Below, piece by piece: positions 26,254-35,574 of a stretch of 64,000 nucleotides of DNA. The notes beneath the pieces were generated by a model. It ran no database searches. It was not told where the DNA came from and worked only from the letters and a program-made list of their open reading frames with translations. The DNA is from Microbacterium endophyticum (GTDB lineage: Bacteria > Actinomycetota > Actinomycetes > Actinomycetales > Microbacteriaceae): the NCBI RefSeq assembly GCF_011047135.1, contig NZ_CP049255.1, positions 2,294,001 through 2,358,000 of the forward strand. Reading direction: 5' to 3'. The position numbers and the translations under genes were made by a program. Every line of letters begins with the position of its first letter. Position 1 is the first letter of the stretch.

Positions 26254-26856
26254 GTGATCGATCTACCCACGGATCTACCTGCCGAACTCGTTCCCCTCTC
26301 CTGGCTCATCGGAGTCTGGGAAGGGAGCGGCGTCATCGACTACGAAGCCGACGGCATCCACTTTGCGGGCGAATTCGCCCACCGCGTGAGTTTCAGCCAC
26401 GATGGTGGCGCGTACCTCAACTATTCGGCTTCGGCATGGCTGATTGGCGAGGACGGCGAACAACGTCCCCTTCTCGCCGAGATGGGCTATTGGCGGCTCG
26501 CGCGTGATGCCGCGGCATCCGATCCAGGGCCGGCTCTTCTTCCCGCGAGTGCACCCGCTGTCGTGCGTACCGCGGACGACGTCGAGAAACTACGAACGCC
26601 CGAAGGTGGCTTTGGTATCGAAGTTTCTCTTGTCCGCGCGGACGGCGTCTGCGAGCTCTACATCGGCCAGGCCACTGGGCCGCGGATCGACATTGCGACG
26701 GATGCGGTTGTCCGCACTGCGGGAGCGAAGCCATATGCGGCAGCGACCCGAATGTACGGACTCGTCGACTCGCATTTGTTGTGGGCATGGGACATCGCAG
26801 CACTCGGATCCGGACTCGCATCGCACGCGTCAGCTCGACTCGCGAAGGCGGACTAA
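26254..26856 (+). CDS. Nitrobindin-like FABP family heme-binding protein
   Basis: 200 aa from GTG 26254. The family motif GxWxGxG is seen as GVWEGSG near residue 20, with WLIG before it. The following strands fit the ten-stranded beta-barrel of the DUF1794/THAP4-like family, which binds heme and isomerises peroxynitrite. The usual distal histidine ligand near the C-terminus was not located with certainty (a candidate is SHASARLAK). The stop overlaps the start of the YgfZ-like gene (TAATG). Confidence 0.78.
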   Translation: MIDLPTDLPAELVPLSWLIGVWEGSGVIDYEADGIHFAGEFAHRVSFSHDGGAYLNYSASAWLIGEDGEQRPLLAEMGYWRLARDAAASDPGPALLPASAPAVVRTADDVEKLRTPEGGFGIEVSLVRADGVCELYIGQATGPRIDIATDAVVRTAGAKPYAAATRMYGLVDSHLLWAWDIAALGSGLASHASARLAKAD

Positions 26857-27944
26857 TGAACGAACTTTTTGCTGGAATTTCTGGAGCTGTGATCGACGAG
26901 TACGGAGTCGCTCACTTCGGAGCGCCGCTGCGCGAGCAGCGATCGCTGGCCGACGGTAGCGCTGTCGTACCGCTTTCGAATCGATCGGTGCTCGCCGTTG
27001 CCGGCGAAGACCGACTCACCTGGCTGGATTCGATCTCGTCCCAGGCGCTCAGCGCGCTCGCGCCGGCCGGCAGCTCGGAGACGCTGATTCTTGGTCCGAA
27101 CGGGCACGTCGAGTACGCGGCATCCGTATACGACGATGGTGAGACGGCGTGGCTCATCGTCGATGATGTGAACGCCGAGGGATTGCTCGCGTGGTTGACA
27201 CGGATGCGATTTCGGCTGCGAGTAGCGCCGCGTGACGCGAGCGCGGAATACTCGGTGGTCGGCGGAACGCCAGAAGCCCTCGCGGCGGTTGCACCAACTG
27301 CTCCGACGTGGCGCGATAGCTGGCCTGAGATTACCCCTGGCGGCCACGGCTACGCGGTTGTCGAAAGCCACCCCGGCACTGACTACTCCTGGGCCGAAGC
27401 TCTGCTCACGCCAGATGAAATCTCTGAGCTTGCGCACCGTGCTTCCAGCAACGAGATTTCGTTGGCGGGTTATATCGCGGCTGACGCACTGCGGCTCGCG
27501 GCATGGCGTCCGCGCGTGCGTGATATCGACGATCGCACGCTGCCTCACGAGGTCGACTGGCTGCGCACTTCCGTTCACCTCAGCAAGGGGTGCTATCGCG
27601 GCCAAGAGACTGTCGCGAAAGTACACAACCTGGGGCACCCGCCACGTCGAATGGTGATGCTTCATCTCGACGGTAGCGACAGCGTACTTCCGGCGAGGAA
27701 TGCCTCGGTGTTCGACGGCGAGACTCTGCTTGGAACCGTCTGGTCATCGGCGTTGCATTACGAGGATGGCCCGATCGCGCTCGCGATGCTCAAGCGGAAT
27801 TCGCCGGTCGAAGGTGTCGTGCAGGTAGAGACGCCCGAGGGGCGGATCGCGGCGACACTCGAAACCATCGTGCCGCCGGAGGCGGGAGCCGCTGCCAACG
27901 TGCCGCGCCTGCCGCGACTGTCGCGGCGCGCTGCGGTGCGGTGA
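26856..27944 (+). CDS. YgfZ/GcvT-type folate-binding protein
   Basis: 362 aa, start ATG 26856 sharing one base with the upstream stop. The YgfZ hallmark KGCYRGQE is present (about residues 245-252, followed by TVAKVHNLGHPPRRMV). The N-terminal part resembles aminomethyltransferase folds (GEDRLTWLDSISSQALS). YgfZ/IBA57 proteins act with tetrahydrofolate in repair or building of iron-sulfur enzymes. It lies in a tight set with the nitrobindin-like and FUSC-like genes. Confidence 0.88.
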   Translation: MNELFAGISGAVIDEYGVAHFGAPLREQRSLADGSAVVPLSNRSVLAVAGEDRLTWLDSISSQALSALAPAGSSETLILGPNGHVEYAASVYDDGETAWLIVDDVNAEGLLAWLTRMRFRLRVAPRDASAEYSVVGGTPEALAAVAPTAPTWRDSWPEITPGGHGYAVVESHPGTDYSWAEALLTPDEISELAHRASSNEISLAGYIAADALRLAAWRPRVRDIDDRTLPHEVDWLRTSVHLSKGCYRGQETVAKVHNLGHPPRRMVMLHLDGSDSVLPARNASVFDGETLLGTVWSSALHYEDGPIALAMLKRNSPVEGVVQVETPEGRIAATLETIVPPEAGAAANVPRLPRLSRRAAVR

Positions 27945-29053
27945 GCGGCGACCACGACCCGTCACCGCTGACGGCGCCGATTCCTACCGGATGGCGCACA
28001 CGTTGGGATATTCGACCACGACTGTTGCGCGTGCGCTGGTCGGCCGGCGCGATTGTCCAAATCGTTGTTGCTGTGACGGCTGCTGTCGCCGTAGCCCGGT
28101 GGGGCTTCGGCCACGCGACACCGCTGCTCGCGGCCACAGTGACAATTTCGAGTCTCGGCCTCGTGCGAGATGCCCGACCCATTCGTGTTCTCGAAACTGT
28201 TGCGGGGATGCTGGTGGGCATCCTGATCGCGGAGCTCCTCGTCATTACACTCGGCATCGGGTGGTGGCAGCTTGCTCTTTCGCTGGCACTTGCGATGGCC
28301 GCAGCTCGCTTCCTGGCAACCGCACCGGGCTTCACGATGGCGGCCGCAACGCAGGCAGCGATCGTCATGATTCTGCCGATCGACGTTCCGTTCGTACGAC
28401 TTCTTGATGGTGCCATCGGGGGAGCTGCCGCACTCGCCGTGACAGCGCTTATTCCGCGGAACACGCGACGCGCAGAACTTGCGGATGCAGAGAGCGTCTT
28501 TTCGGGTTTTGATGACGCGGTGGCGACCGTGGTTCAGGCCTTGCGCCGTGGCGACCGCATGCGTGCAGACCGAGCCCTCCAGAAAGCCCGCGCCTTGAGC
28601 ACCCGCATCGACGCGTGGACGGCATCGCTCGAATCGAGTCTCGCTATCGCGCGTATCTCACCGATTCTTGCGCGCACCAAGCCGGAGCTTCTCCGCCACG
28701 AACGCGTGCGTTCAGCCATGGATCTCTCGGTGCGAAACCTGCGGGTTATCGCCCGACGTGCGCTCTATGTTGAAGATGACGGTGCCAAACGCCCGCTTAT
28801 CGCCGACGTGATTGCTGAGATTCAGCGCGGTGCAACGCTCGTCCACCTCTCGCTGACTGATATCTCCTACGAGCCGTTGGCACGCGAGTCACTGCGCGCT
28901 GTCGCCGTGAGACTTGACCCAGGAGCAATGCTGCCGGATGCTGCGCCGAGCGATCAGAACCTGATCCTTTCGCTCCGACCCCTTGTGGTAGATCTCCTCA
29001 CTGCTGCCGGTATGCCCGGCGAACAGGCGAGAAGCTCAGTACCACGACTCTGA
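27941..29053 (+). CDS. FUSC/aromatic acid exporter family membrane protein
   Basis: 370 aa from GTG 27941, overlapping the upstream stop (GTGA). The N-terminal half holds five or six membrane segments (about residues 33-180), ending in LIPRNTRRAELADAE. The C-terminal half is a long soluble helical part (190-330) with many Arg residues. This plan fits the FUSC/ArAE family of putative efflux proteins. Substrate is unknown. Confidence 0.72.
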   Translation: MSGDHDPSPLTAPIPTGWRTRWDIRPRLLRVRWSAGAIVQIVVAVTAAVAVARWGFGHATPLLAATVTISSLGLVRDARPIRVLETVAGMLVGILIAELLVITLGIGWWQLALSLALAMAAARFLATAPGFTMAAATQAAIVMILPIDVPFVRLLDGAIGGAAALAVTALIPRNTRRAELADAESVFSGFDDAVATVVQALRRGDRMRADRALQKARALSTRIDAWTASLESSLAIARISPILARTKPELLRHERVRSAMDLSVRNLRVIARRALYVEDDGAKRPLIADVIAEIQRGATLVHLSLTDISYEPLARESLRAVAVRLDPGAMLPDAAPSDQNLILSLRPLVVDLLTAAGMPGEQARSSVPRL

Positions 29054-29113
29054 GTCGGCGCACCCGGCACGTTCCGGCCTGGTCGGGGTAGGTCTGCTCG
29101 GTATCATTGGGGT

Positions 29114-29863
29114 ATGACTGCGCCATACACGCTGATCCTCCTCCGCCACGGGCAGAGCGAATGGAACGAACTCAATCTCTTCACCGGGTGGGTGGATGTG
29201 CGACTCACCGAACAGGGGCGCGCTGAAGCCGCTCGCGGTGGCAAGCTCCTCGCCGAAGCGGGTCTTTTGCCTGACGTGCTGCACACCTCGGTGCTCAGCC
29301 GTGCGATCCAGACCGCGAATATCGCGCTCGACGCTGCCGACCGCCTCTGGATTCCCGTGAAGCGCTCCTGGCGCCTCAATGAGCGTCACTACGGTGCGCT
29401 GCAGGGCAAAGACAAGGCTCAGACGCTGGAAGAGTTCGGCCAGGAGCAGTTCATGCTCTGGCGTCGTTCCTTCGACGTGCCGCCCCCCGAGCTCGCTGAC
29501 GACAGCGAATTCAGCCAGATGAACGATCCTCGCTATGCCGGCATTGATGGTGACGTGCCCCGCACCGAATCGCTCAAGCTGGTCATCGATCGCATGCTCC
29601 CGTACTGGTCGAGTGAGATCGTTCCCGACCTCACCGCGGGCAAGACGGTACTCGTCACGGCTCACGGTAACTCACTGCGCGGTGTCGTGAAGCACCTCGA
29701 GGGCATCAGCGATGCAGATATCGCGGAGCTCAACATTCCCACCGGAATTCCGCTCGTCTATCGCCTCGACGCCGACCTTAAGCCGCTCGGCCCGGGCGAA
29801 TACCTCGACCCTGAAGCCGCAGCCGCAGGTGCCGCAGCCGTCGCGTCGCAGGGCAAGAAGTAA
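29114..29863 (+). CDS. gpmA: 2,3-bisphosphoglycerate-dependent phosphoglycerate mutase
   Basis: 249 aa. The catalytic histidine is in [20 protein letters not shown] (His11). Other family motifs are [33 protein letters not shown] and [17 protein letters not shown]. It interconverts 3- and 2-phosphoglycerate in glycolysis. The C-terminus has an Ala-rich tail. A strong hairpin follows at 29872-29921. Confidence 0.95.
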   Translation: MTAPYTLILLRHGQSEWNELNLFTGWVDVRLTEQGRAEAARGGKLLAEAGLLPDVLHTSVLSRAIQTANIALDAADRLWIPVKRSWRLNERHYGALQGKDKAQTLEEFGQEQFMLWRRSFDVPPPELADDSEFSQMNDPRYAGIDGDVPRTESLKLVIDRMLPYWSSEIVPDLTAGKTVLVTAHGNSLRGVVKHLEGISDADIAELNIPTGIPLVYRLDADLKPLGPGEYLDPEAAAAGAAAVASQGKK

Positions 29864-29871
29864 CCCCACCG

Positions 29872-29921
29872 CAAACGAAGAAGGAGCGGATGCCACGTGG
29901 CATCCGCTCCTTCTTCGTTTG
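29872..29921. terminator. Bidirectional terminator between gpmA and phoU
   Basis: A perfect 50-bp palindrome has 25-bp arms (29872-29896 and 29897-29921). The arms start CAAACGAAG and end CTTCGTTTG, giving A/T-rich flanks in both directions. It sits between the convergent gpmA and phoU genes. Confidence 0.9.
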
Positions 29922-29930
29922 TATAGCTGC

Positions 29931-30590
29931 TTACGCGTCGTCTGCTACCGGCACCCAGTCACCTGTGGCGAGGTAGACGATCTTCTTCGAAACTGACACC
30001 GCGTGGTCGCCGAAGCGCTCGAGGTAGCGGCTTGCAAGGGTTGCATCGACGGTGGCAGCAGCTTCGCCGCGCCATGAGTCGCTCAAGACCTTCTCGAAGA
30101 CGCTGACGTGCAGTTCGTCGAGTTTGTCGTCGGCGTTGCGAATCTCATCAGCAAGCGCGACATCACGCGTACGGAGCAACTCGGCGAGCTTGTTCGCGAG
30201 TTCAACATCAAGCTCACCCATTTTGGTGAAGGTGCCCTTGAGGCCCTTCGGGATGGCCCGATCGGGGAAACGCATACGCGTCAACTGCGCGATGTGCTCG
30301 GCGATGTCACCCATGCGCTCGAGCGATGCGCTGATGCGCAACGCCGAAACGACAACGCGAAGGTCGCTTGCCACGGGTTGTTGGCGAGCGAGAATATCGA
30401 TTGCGAGCTCATCGAGCGCAACCGTCTTCTCGTCAATAACAGGGTCGTTTTCAATGACTTCTTCGGCGAGCGCGACATCACTCGTTCCGAATGATTGGGT
30501 CGCTTTAGCCATGGCTTCTGCCACGAGCTCGGCGATCTCAATGAGTCGATCTTGCACATCTGCCAGCGATTGCTGAAAAACCTCGCGCAT
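29931..30590 (-). CDS. phoU: Phosphate signalling protein PhoU
   Basis: 219 aa from ATG 30590, preferred over ATG 30596 because AAGGA then lies 6 nt upstream. Helical throughout with two PhoU repeats: ENDPVIDEKTVALDELAIDI and EIRNADDKLDELHVSVFEKV. The SASLERMGDIAEHIAQ and SRYLERFGDHAVSVSKKI motifs are diagnostic. PhoU links Pst transporter state to the phosphate kinase-regulator pair; senX3-regX3 is divergent next to it. Confidence 0.95.
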   Translation of the reverse strand: MREVFQQSLADVQDRLIEIAELVAEAMAKATQSFGTSDVALAEEVIENDPVIDEKTVALDELAIDILARQQPVASDLRVVVSALRISASLERMGDIAEHIAQLTRMRFPDRAIPKGLKGTFTKMGELDVELANKLAELLRTRDVALADEIRNADDKLDELHVSVFEKVLSDSWRGEAAATVDATLASRYLERFGDHAVSVSKKIVYLATGDWVPVADDA

Positions 30591-30751
30591 CGACATTCCT
30601 TCCTGGCGGGGATAAGCGTTCGAACCGGCCTCCGCGATTCTCGCGAGCGAAGGTTAACGAACGGTGCCGCGAGAGTGAATAGTAGCTGGCCTGGGCGCAT
30701 CTGCCTCAATCCGGTTCCGAAGCGATGTGTAGCGCCGTCTAATCTGGAGAA

Positions 30752-31951
30752 ATGGAAACGACGCAGCTCGCGCTGCTCGCCCTGTTACTCGGGGTGATTA
30801 TTGGCGGGTCCGCCGCGCTCGTTGTCGTCGTCGCGCTTCGGGCGCGTGACCGACAGCTCGCCGAAGCATCCGTCGATGTACCCGACGGCGTGCGCGACGT
30901 CTTAGCGGGCATGGATGACGCGGCCATCGTGGTCGATGCATCCGGCACCGTCCGCGCGGCATCCGTCGCGGCTGGCGGGTTCGGCATGAATGTCGGCGAT
31001 GTGATCAGCGACGAGCAGCTGCGGACCCTCGCCCGCGCGGCGCGTGCGGTCGATGTGCCGGGTGCTGCCACGCTCACTCTGAAACGCGCACTCGCTCCCG
31101 CCGAACCGCGTCTCGTATCGGCACGCGCGAGCGCCATCTCCGGCCGACTTGTGCTCATCGTGGTGCGCGACATCACCGAGCGTGAACGTGTCGAACAGAT
31201 GCGCCGCGATTTCGTAGCGAATACAAGCCATGAACTCAAGACCCCCGTTGGTGCCGTGAGTTTGTTGTCGGAAGCAATCGAGTCGGCGGCTGACGACCCG
31301 GAACAGGTGCGGATATTCGCGCGACGCCTCAACGCTGAGGCTTCGCGACTGTCGTCGCTGACGTCGCGCATCATGAATCTTTCGCGACTTCAGGCGGCAG
31401 ATGAGTTGGCAAACGTGCGAGATGTTTCCGTCGATGAGATCGTGACTGGAGCGATCGACGCGCAAAGTCTGCAAGCAGATGTCGCGGGCGTCGAAGTTGC
31501 TCGTGGTGGCACGCGCGGATTGTATGTGCGCGGCGATGCGCAGATCTTGAGCGAAGCTCTAGGCAACCTCGTCGCGAATGCCATTGCGTACTCGCCGCGC
31601 TCCTCTCGAGTGGGCGTCGGTGTGAAGCTCGATGGCGAGGCAGTCGAGATCTCTGTCACAGACCGGGGTATCGGAATGACAGATGCCGAGCAGGAGCGGG
31701 TTTTCGAGCGGTTTTATCGCGCGGATCAAGCGCGTTCTCGGCGCACCGGCGGCACCGGACTCGGCCTGTCTATCGTGAAGCACGCGGTGCAGCGGCACGG
31801 GGGAGAGGTGCGCCTGTGGTCGAGGCAGGGCAAGGGCTCGACTTTCACAATCAGCCTCCCGCGCGCCAAAGCACCCGATGACATCCCGGAGCCGTCTAAG
31901 GCACGGAAGAAGAAGACTAAAGTTCAGTCCACGAATGGAGCTTCACTATGA
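30752..31951 (+). CDS. senX3: Sensor histidine kinase SenX3
   Basis: 399 aa. One N-terminal hydrophobic segment (about residues 5-28) is followed by a PAS-like part (50-145). The phospho-acceptor box is NTSHELKTPVGAVSLLSEAI (His near residue 156). N, G1 and G2 boxes are LGNLVANAIAYSP, DRGIGMTDAEQERVFERFYR and GGTGLGLSIVKHAVQRHGGE. Place and domains match SenX3, the kinase for RegX3 in phosphate limitation. It overlaps regX3 by 4 nt. The C-terminal tail is Lys-rich. Confidence 0.93.
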   Translation: METTQLALLALLLGVIIGGSAALVVVVALRARDRQLAEASVDVPDGVRDVLAGMDDAAIVVDASGTVRAASVAAGGFGMNVGDVISDEQLRTLARAARAVDVPGAATLTLKRALAPAEPRLVSARASAISGRLVLIVVRDITERERVEQMRRDFVANTSHELKTPVGAVSLLSEAIESAADDPEQVRIFARRLNAEASRLSSLTSRIMNLSRLQAADELANVRDVSVDEIVTGAIDAQSLQADVAGVEVARGGTRGLYVRGDAQILSEALGNLVANAIAYSPRSSRVGVGVKLDGEAVEISVTDRGIGMTDAEQERVFERFYRADQARSRRTGGTGLGLSIVKHAVQRHGGEVRLWSRQGKGSTFTISLPRAKAPDDIPEPSKARKKKTKVQSTNGASL

Positions 31952-32631
31952 CCCGCGTGCTCATTGTCGAGGACGAGCCGGATCTTGCAGATCCGCTCGC
32001 ATATTTGTTGCGTCGCGAGGGCTTCGAGACCGAGATCGCCGAAGACGGTGCCGCAGCGTTGACAGCGTTTCGGGAGCGCAGCGCCGATATCGTCCTGCTT
32101 GACCTGATGCTTCCCGGCATGCCGGGAACAGAGGTCTGTCGCCAGTTGCGCACCACATCGAGCGTCCCCGTGATCATGCTGACGGCGAAGGACTCCGAAG
32201 TCGACATCGTCGTGGGACTCGAGTTGGGTGCTGACGACTATGTCACAAAGCCCTACTCGGCCCGGGAGCTGCTTGCGCGCATGCGTGCAGTACTTCGTCG
32301 CTTCGAAAGCGCGGACGCTGATCTCGATGAACACGTCTTGAGTGGCGGACGCGTTTCGCTCGACATAGATCGGCATACGGTTTCCGTCGGCGGTGGCGAG
32401 ATCAGTATGCCGTTGAAAGAATTCGAGCTTCTCGAGGTTCTCATGCGCAATGCGGGGAGAGTCCTCACTCGGGGCCAGCTCATTGATCGTGTGTGGGGCA
32501 CCGACTACTTCGGAGACACGAAGACTCTCGATGTGCACATCAAACGGATTCGCTCTCGCATCGAAGAGCACCCGAGCCGTCCCAGCATGTTGGTCACAGT
32601 GCGAGGTCTGGGGTACCGCTTCGAGGCGTGA
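31948..32631 (+). CDS. regX3: Response regulator RegX3
   Basis: 227 aa OmpR-family regulator. The receiver has acidic VEDEPDLADPLAYLLRREGF, phosphorylated Asp in DIVLLDLMLPGMPG (about residue 52) and LTAKDSEVDIVVGLELGADD. The winged helix has GRVLTRGQLIDRVWGTDYFG and DVHIKRIRSRIEEHPSRPS. It controls phosphate-starvation genes; the PHO box at 14666 is a plausible target. Coupled to senX3 by an ATGA overlap. Confidence 0.94.
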   Translation: MTRVLIVEDEPDLADPLAYLLRREGFETEIAEDGAAALTAFRERSADIVLLDLMLPGMPGTEVCRQLRTTSSVPVIMLTAKDSEVDIVVGLELGADDYVTKPYSARELLARMRAVLRRFESADADLDEHVLSGGRVSLDIDRHTVSVGGGEISMPLKEFELLEVLMRNAGRVLTRGQLIDRVWGTDYFGDTKTLDVHIKRIRSRIEEHPSRPSMLVTVRGLGYRFEA

Positions 32632-32636
32632 TCCAA

Positions 32637-32676
32637 CAAAAAACCGCGGGGCGCTTGAGCGCCCCGCGGTTTTTTG
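32637..32676. terminator. Bidirectional terminator after regX3
   Basis: Arms 32637-32655 and 32658-32676 are exact complements. Six A precede and six T follow the GC-rich stem (ACCGCGGGGCGC), so it can end both regX3 and the convergent lipoprotein gene. Confidence 0.92.
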
Positions 32677-32687
32677 TGACCGGACCT

Positions 32688-33164
32688 TTACGGCACCAGG
32701 TCGGAAAGGTAAGAAAGATCGCCGTTCAAAACGGGAATGTCGACGGTGATGCCAGTCGAGGTGCCGGACTGGAACGTAATCGGAAGCGTCGCACCAGCCG
32801 CGGTGTCGAGGTCGGTGAGAAGCAAAGGTGCCGTTCCTTCGGCTCCCAAGCTCACGTTGCTTCCCGCGGGAATGCGAAGACGCTGCGTGTTCGAACTACC
32901 CGCTTCTCCGATGTCGAGTGTCACGGTTTGGGCTTGGTCTGACGTGTTCACCAGGGCGGCTACGAGGTTTCCCTCTGTGCCCTCTTCGTTTGTGACGATC
33001 AAGACGTTACGAATCTCGACTGGCCCGCTCTCGTTCGGAATGTTGATGCCATCCGAGGGCGAGTAGGGGACTGTCGTGGACGCCGGCGTGATCATGCTGC
33101 ATCCTGTCGTTCCGACGACAACGGCAGCGCTCACGACGAGCGACGCGATGAGGCGCGATTTCAC
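32688..33164 (-). CDS. Unknown lipoprotein
   Basis: 158 aa from GTG 33164, chosen for its GGGAGGA ribosome binding site; the frame is open to 33221. The signal ends VVGTTGC, a lipobox. The mature domain (about 135 residues) is beta-rich with TVTLDIGEAG and LPITFQSGTSTGITVDIP and looks like an Ig-like fold. No enzyme motif is seen. It lies divergent from carD. Confidence 0.75.
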   Translation of the reverse strand: MKSRLIASLVVSAAVVVGTTGCSMITPASTTVPYSPSDGINIPNESGPVEIRNVLIVTNEEGTEGNLVAALVNTSDQAQTVTLDIGEAGSSNTQRLRIPAGSNVSLGAEGTAPLLLTDLDTAAGATLPITFQSGTSTGITVDIPVLNGDLSYLSDLVP

Positions 33165-33320
33165 GGTTCCTCCCACAGTGGCTGAAAGCTTCTCTAGCAT
33201 TCTATGGGGTAGCGCCAGCACCGCGGAGCAGCCGGGCGCATCGCATGGCGGTCAGCGGCGGCATACCTTAGCGCACAAAGCCCTGTGGTATCCTTGAGGT
33301 TGCCGAAAGGACATAACTCC

Positions 33321-33803
33321 ATGCTTTTTGAGGTTGGCGAAACGGTCGTTTACCCCCATCACGGGGCAGCAACGATCGCCGAAGTGAAGACCCGGACGGT
33401 CAGAGGCGAAGAGAAGATTTATCTCAAGCTCCGAGTCACCCAGGGCGATCTAACGATTGAGGTCCCGGCCGATAACGTCGATCTCGTCGGTGTACGAGAT
33501 GTGATTGGCAAAGAGGGACTCGAGCGCGTTTTCGATGTCCTCCGTGCTCCTTTCACCGAAGAGCCGACCAACTGGTCGCGTCGGTACAAGGCGAACTTGG
33601 AAAAGCTCGCGTCGGGCGATGTCATCAAGGTCAGCGAAGTCGTTCGTGACCTGTGGCGCCGAGACCAGGATCGTGGCTTGTCCGCAGGTGAGAAGCGCAT
33701 GCTTGCAAAAGCGCGTCAGATCTTGATTTCTGAGCTCGCACTTGCGGAGAAGACAGACGAGGAGCGCGCAGGCGTCGTTCTCGACGAGGTGCTCGCGAGC
33801 TAG
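33321..33803 (+). CDS. carD: CarD-family RNA polymerase-binding transcription factor
   Basis: 160 aa from ATG 33321. The N-terminal RNA polymerase interaction domain has [20 protein letters not shown] and [19 protein letters not shown]. The helical DNA-binding part has [20 protein letters not shown] and the wedge tryptophan region [19 protein letters not shown]. CarD stabilises open promoter complexes, mainly at rRNA and growth genes. It is followed closely by ispDF, the usual actinobacterial order. Confidence 0.96.
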   Translation: MLFEVGETVVYPHHGAATIAEVKTRTVRGEEKIYLKLRVTQGDLTIEVPADNVDLVGVRDVIGKEGLERVFDVLRAPFTEEPTNWSRRYKANLEKLASGDVIKVSEVVRDLWRRDQDRGLSAGEKRMLAKARQILISELALAEKTDEERAGVVLDEVLAS

Positions 33804-33832
33804 CGCTCGCTTTACGACGAGAGAAGCCAAGG

Positions 33833-35023
33833 GTGGCAATCACTCCTGTGCCACGTGTTGCGGTGATCGTGGTCGCTGCGGGGTCTGGGACACGTCTGTC
33901 AGCGGGCGCTCCGAAGGCATTCGTGGGGCTCGATGAGCACACTATTCTTTGGCACGCTCTCCGCGGAGTCGTTCGCGCGCCTTCAGCGCAGGTGATTGTT
34001 GTCGCGCCCGCCGATCGAGTGGGTGACGCGCTCACGGACGTCCGCGAGGTCGCCGGTGATCGTGCTGATCTCATCTCGGTCGTTGAGGGCGGAGCGACTC
34101 GACAGGCGTCCGTTAATGCCGGTCGAATGGCCGTATGGCCAGACGTTGAAATCGTGCTCGTTCACGACGCTGCGCGCGCACTGACGCCGCCGGATGTCTT
34201 CGCTCGCGTGATCGAAGCGATCGAGGGCGGTGCTGCGGCAGCGATACCGACGGTTCCTGTGGTCGACACGATCAAGCGTGTCGAGGGCGGGCAGATCATT
34301 GGCGTGATCGATCGGTCAGAATTAGCAGCCGCACAAACCCCGCAGGGCTTCGCTCGGCTCGTTTTCGACGCGGCGTATGAGTCTTCTGATGTCGAATTCA
34401 CCGATGATGCCGCGCTCATCGCGGAGTCTGGTCATGAGGTCGTCTCGGTCGAGGGCGACACGCTGGCTTTCAAGATTACGACCCCGCCTGATCTTGACCG
34501 CGCGCGCCACCTCGTTTCTCCGCTGCATGCAGTCCCCGCGCGTCGGGCGGTCGGGCCACGCATCGGTGTGGGTACCGATGTGCATGCATTCGGTGGCGAG
34601 GGAACGCTCTGGTTGGCTGGACTCGAATGGCCCGGCGAAGCGCCGCTTTCCGGCCATTCCGATGGTGACGCCGTCGCACACGCGATTGTTGACGCCTTGC
34701 TTTCCGCTGCGGGAATCGGTGACATCGGCACACACTTCGGTGTAGATCGTCCGGAGTTCTCGGGCGCGCACGCTGATGCGTTTCTCGCGCGCACCCGGGA
34801 GCTTCTGCTTGCCGAAGGATGGCACATCGGCAATGTCTCGGTGCAAGTGCAGGCTCTTCGTCCGCGATTTTCAGCACGCCGACAAGAAGCTGAAGCAGCC
34901 CTCTCCGCGGCGCTCGGCGGCGCGTCAGTCTCTGTTTCAGCGACGACCACCGACGGGCTGGGATTCACCGGTCGCGGTGATGGCGTCACGGCTACCGCTG
35001 TGGCACTTCTGCAGCCTGCCTAG
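33833..35023 (+). CDS. ispDF: Bifunctional IspD/IspF (MEP pathway)
   Basis: 396 aa from GTG 33833. The IspD half (1-235) has [31 protein letters not shown] and [20 protein letters not shown]. The IspF half (240-396) begins [12 protein letters not shown] and has [28 protein letters not shown] and [18 protein letters not shown]. It makes CDP-methylerythritol and then the 2,4-cyclodiphosphate for isoprenoid precursors. Fused IspDF proteins are less common than separate enzymes but known in several phyla. Confidence 0.95.
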   Translation: MAITPVPRVAVIVVAAGSGTRLSAGAPKAFVGLDEHTILWHALRGVVRAPSAQVIVVAPADRVGDALTDVREVAGDRADLISVVEGGATRQASVNAGRMAVWPDVEIVLVHDAARALTPPDVFARVIEAIEGGAAAAIPTVPVVDTIKRVEGGQIIGVIDRSELAAAQTPQGFARLVFDAAYESSDVEFTDDAALIAESGHEVVSVEGDTLAFKITTPPDLDRARHLVSPLHAVPARRAVGPRIGVGTDVHAFGGEGTLWLAGLEWPGEAPLSGHSDGDAVAHAIVDALLSAAGIGDIGTHFGVDRPEFSGAHADAFLARTRELLLAEGWHIGNVSVQVQALRPRFSARRQEAEAALSAALGGASVSVSATTTDGLGFTGRGDGVTATAVALLQPA

Positions 35024-35026
35024 CGC

Positions 35027-35491
35027 TTACAGGCTCGCGGTCATGTAGCGAGAGTGCGGGTCTTCGAGGTACTCGTCGAACGGGCCGCAATCGACGAACC
35101 CTTCACTCGCATAGAGGCGAGTCGCTGGTGTGAATTCGGGTGCCGTTCCGGTTTCGAGCCACAGTGACGACAGCCCCTTGTCCCGTGCCGTCGCGATGAT
35201 GTGACGAAGGAGAGCTCGGCCAACGCCATCGCCGCGAAATTTGTCATCGGCGCGCATCGACTTGATTTCACCTCGATCAGAGTCGAGTACCTTGAGCGCG
35301 GCGATTCCGGCAACGCTGTCGCCTATCCATGCTGACCAGAACGTGACCGAGGGATGCCGCAGCTGGTCGACGTCGAGAGCGTGGCAGCTGTCGGCGGGAG
35401 ACGTGGCGTGCATCGACGTGAGGTGGGATTGAACGAGCGCGCGCACACCTTCACCGGAAAGATCGTCGATGCGGATCTCAATGGTTGGCAC
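35027..35491 (-). CDS. GNAT-family acetyltransferase
   Basis: 154 aa from GTG 35491; GTG 35503 and a frame open to 35668 are alternatives. Acetyl-CoA-binding pattern is RGDGVGRALLRHIIATARDK. Flanking strands include TFWSAWIGDSVAGIAALKVL and LWLETGTAPEFTPATRLYASEGF. The pattern is near small-molecule or amino-acid N-acetyltransferases such as YsnE. Substrate is unknown. It is convergent with ispDF, with three bases between stops. Confidence 0.8.
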   Translation of the reverse strand: MPTIEIRIDDLSGEGVRALVQSHLTSMHATSPADSCHALDVDQLRHPSVTFWSAWIGDSVAGIAALKVLDSDRGEIKSMRADDKFRGDGVGRALLRHIIATARDKGLSSLWLETGTAPEFTPATRLYASEGFVDCGPFDEYLEDPHSRYMTASL

Positions 35492-35574
35492 TGTTCTCGA
35501 CACCTTTTTCTGGGATTCGTTTCGCACTGACTTCTCATCATCGACGGGGAGAGCGACGCCGGTAGGCTGGTGAA

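Noticed and set aside
30597..30751. PHO box between phoU and senX3
   Set aside because: GGTTAACGAACGG is suggestive, but there is no second unit 11 bp away, so it does not meet the direct-repeat rule.
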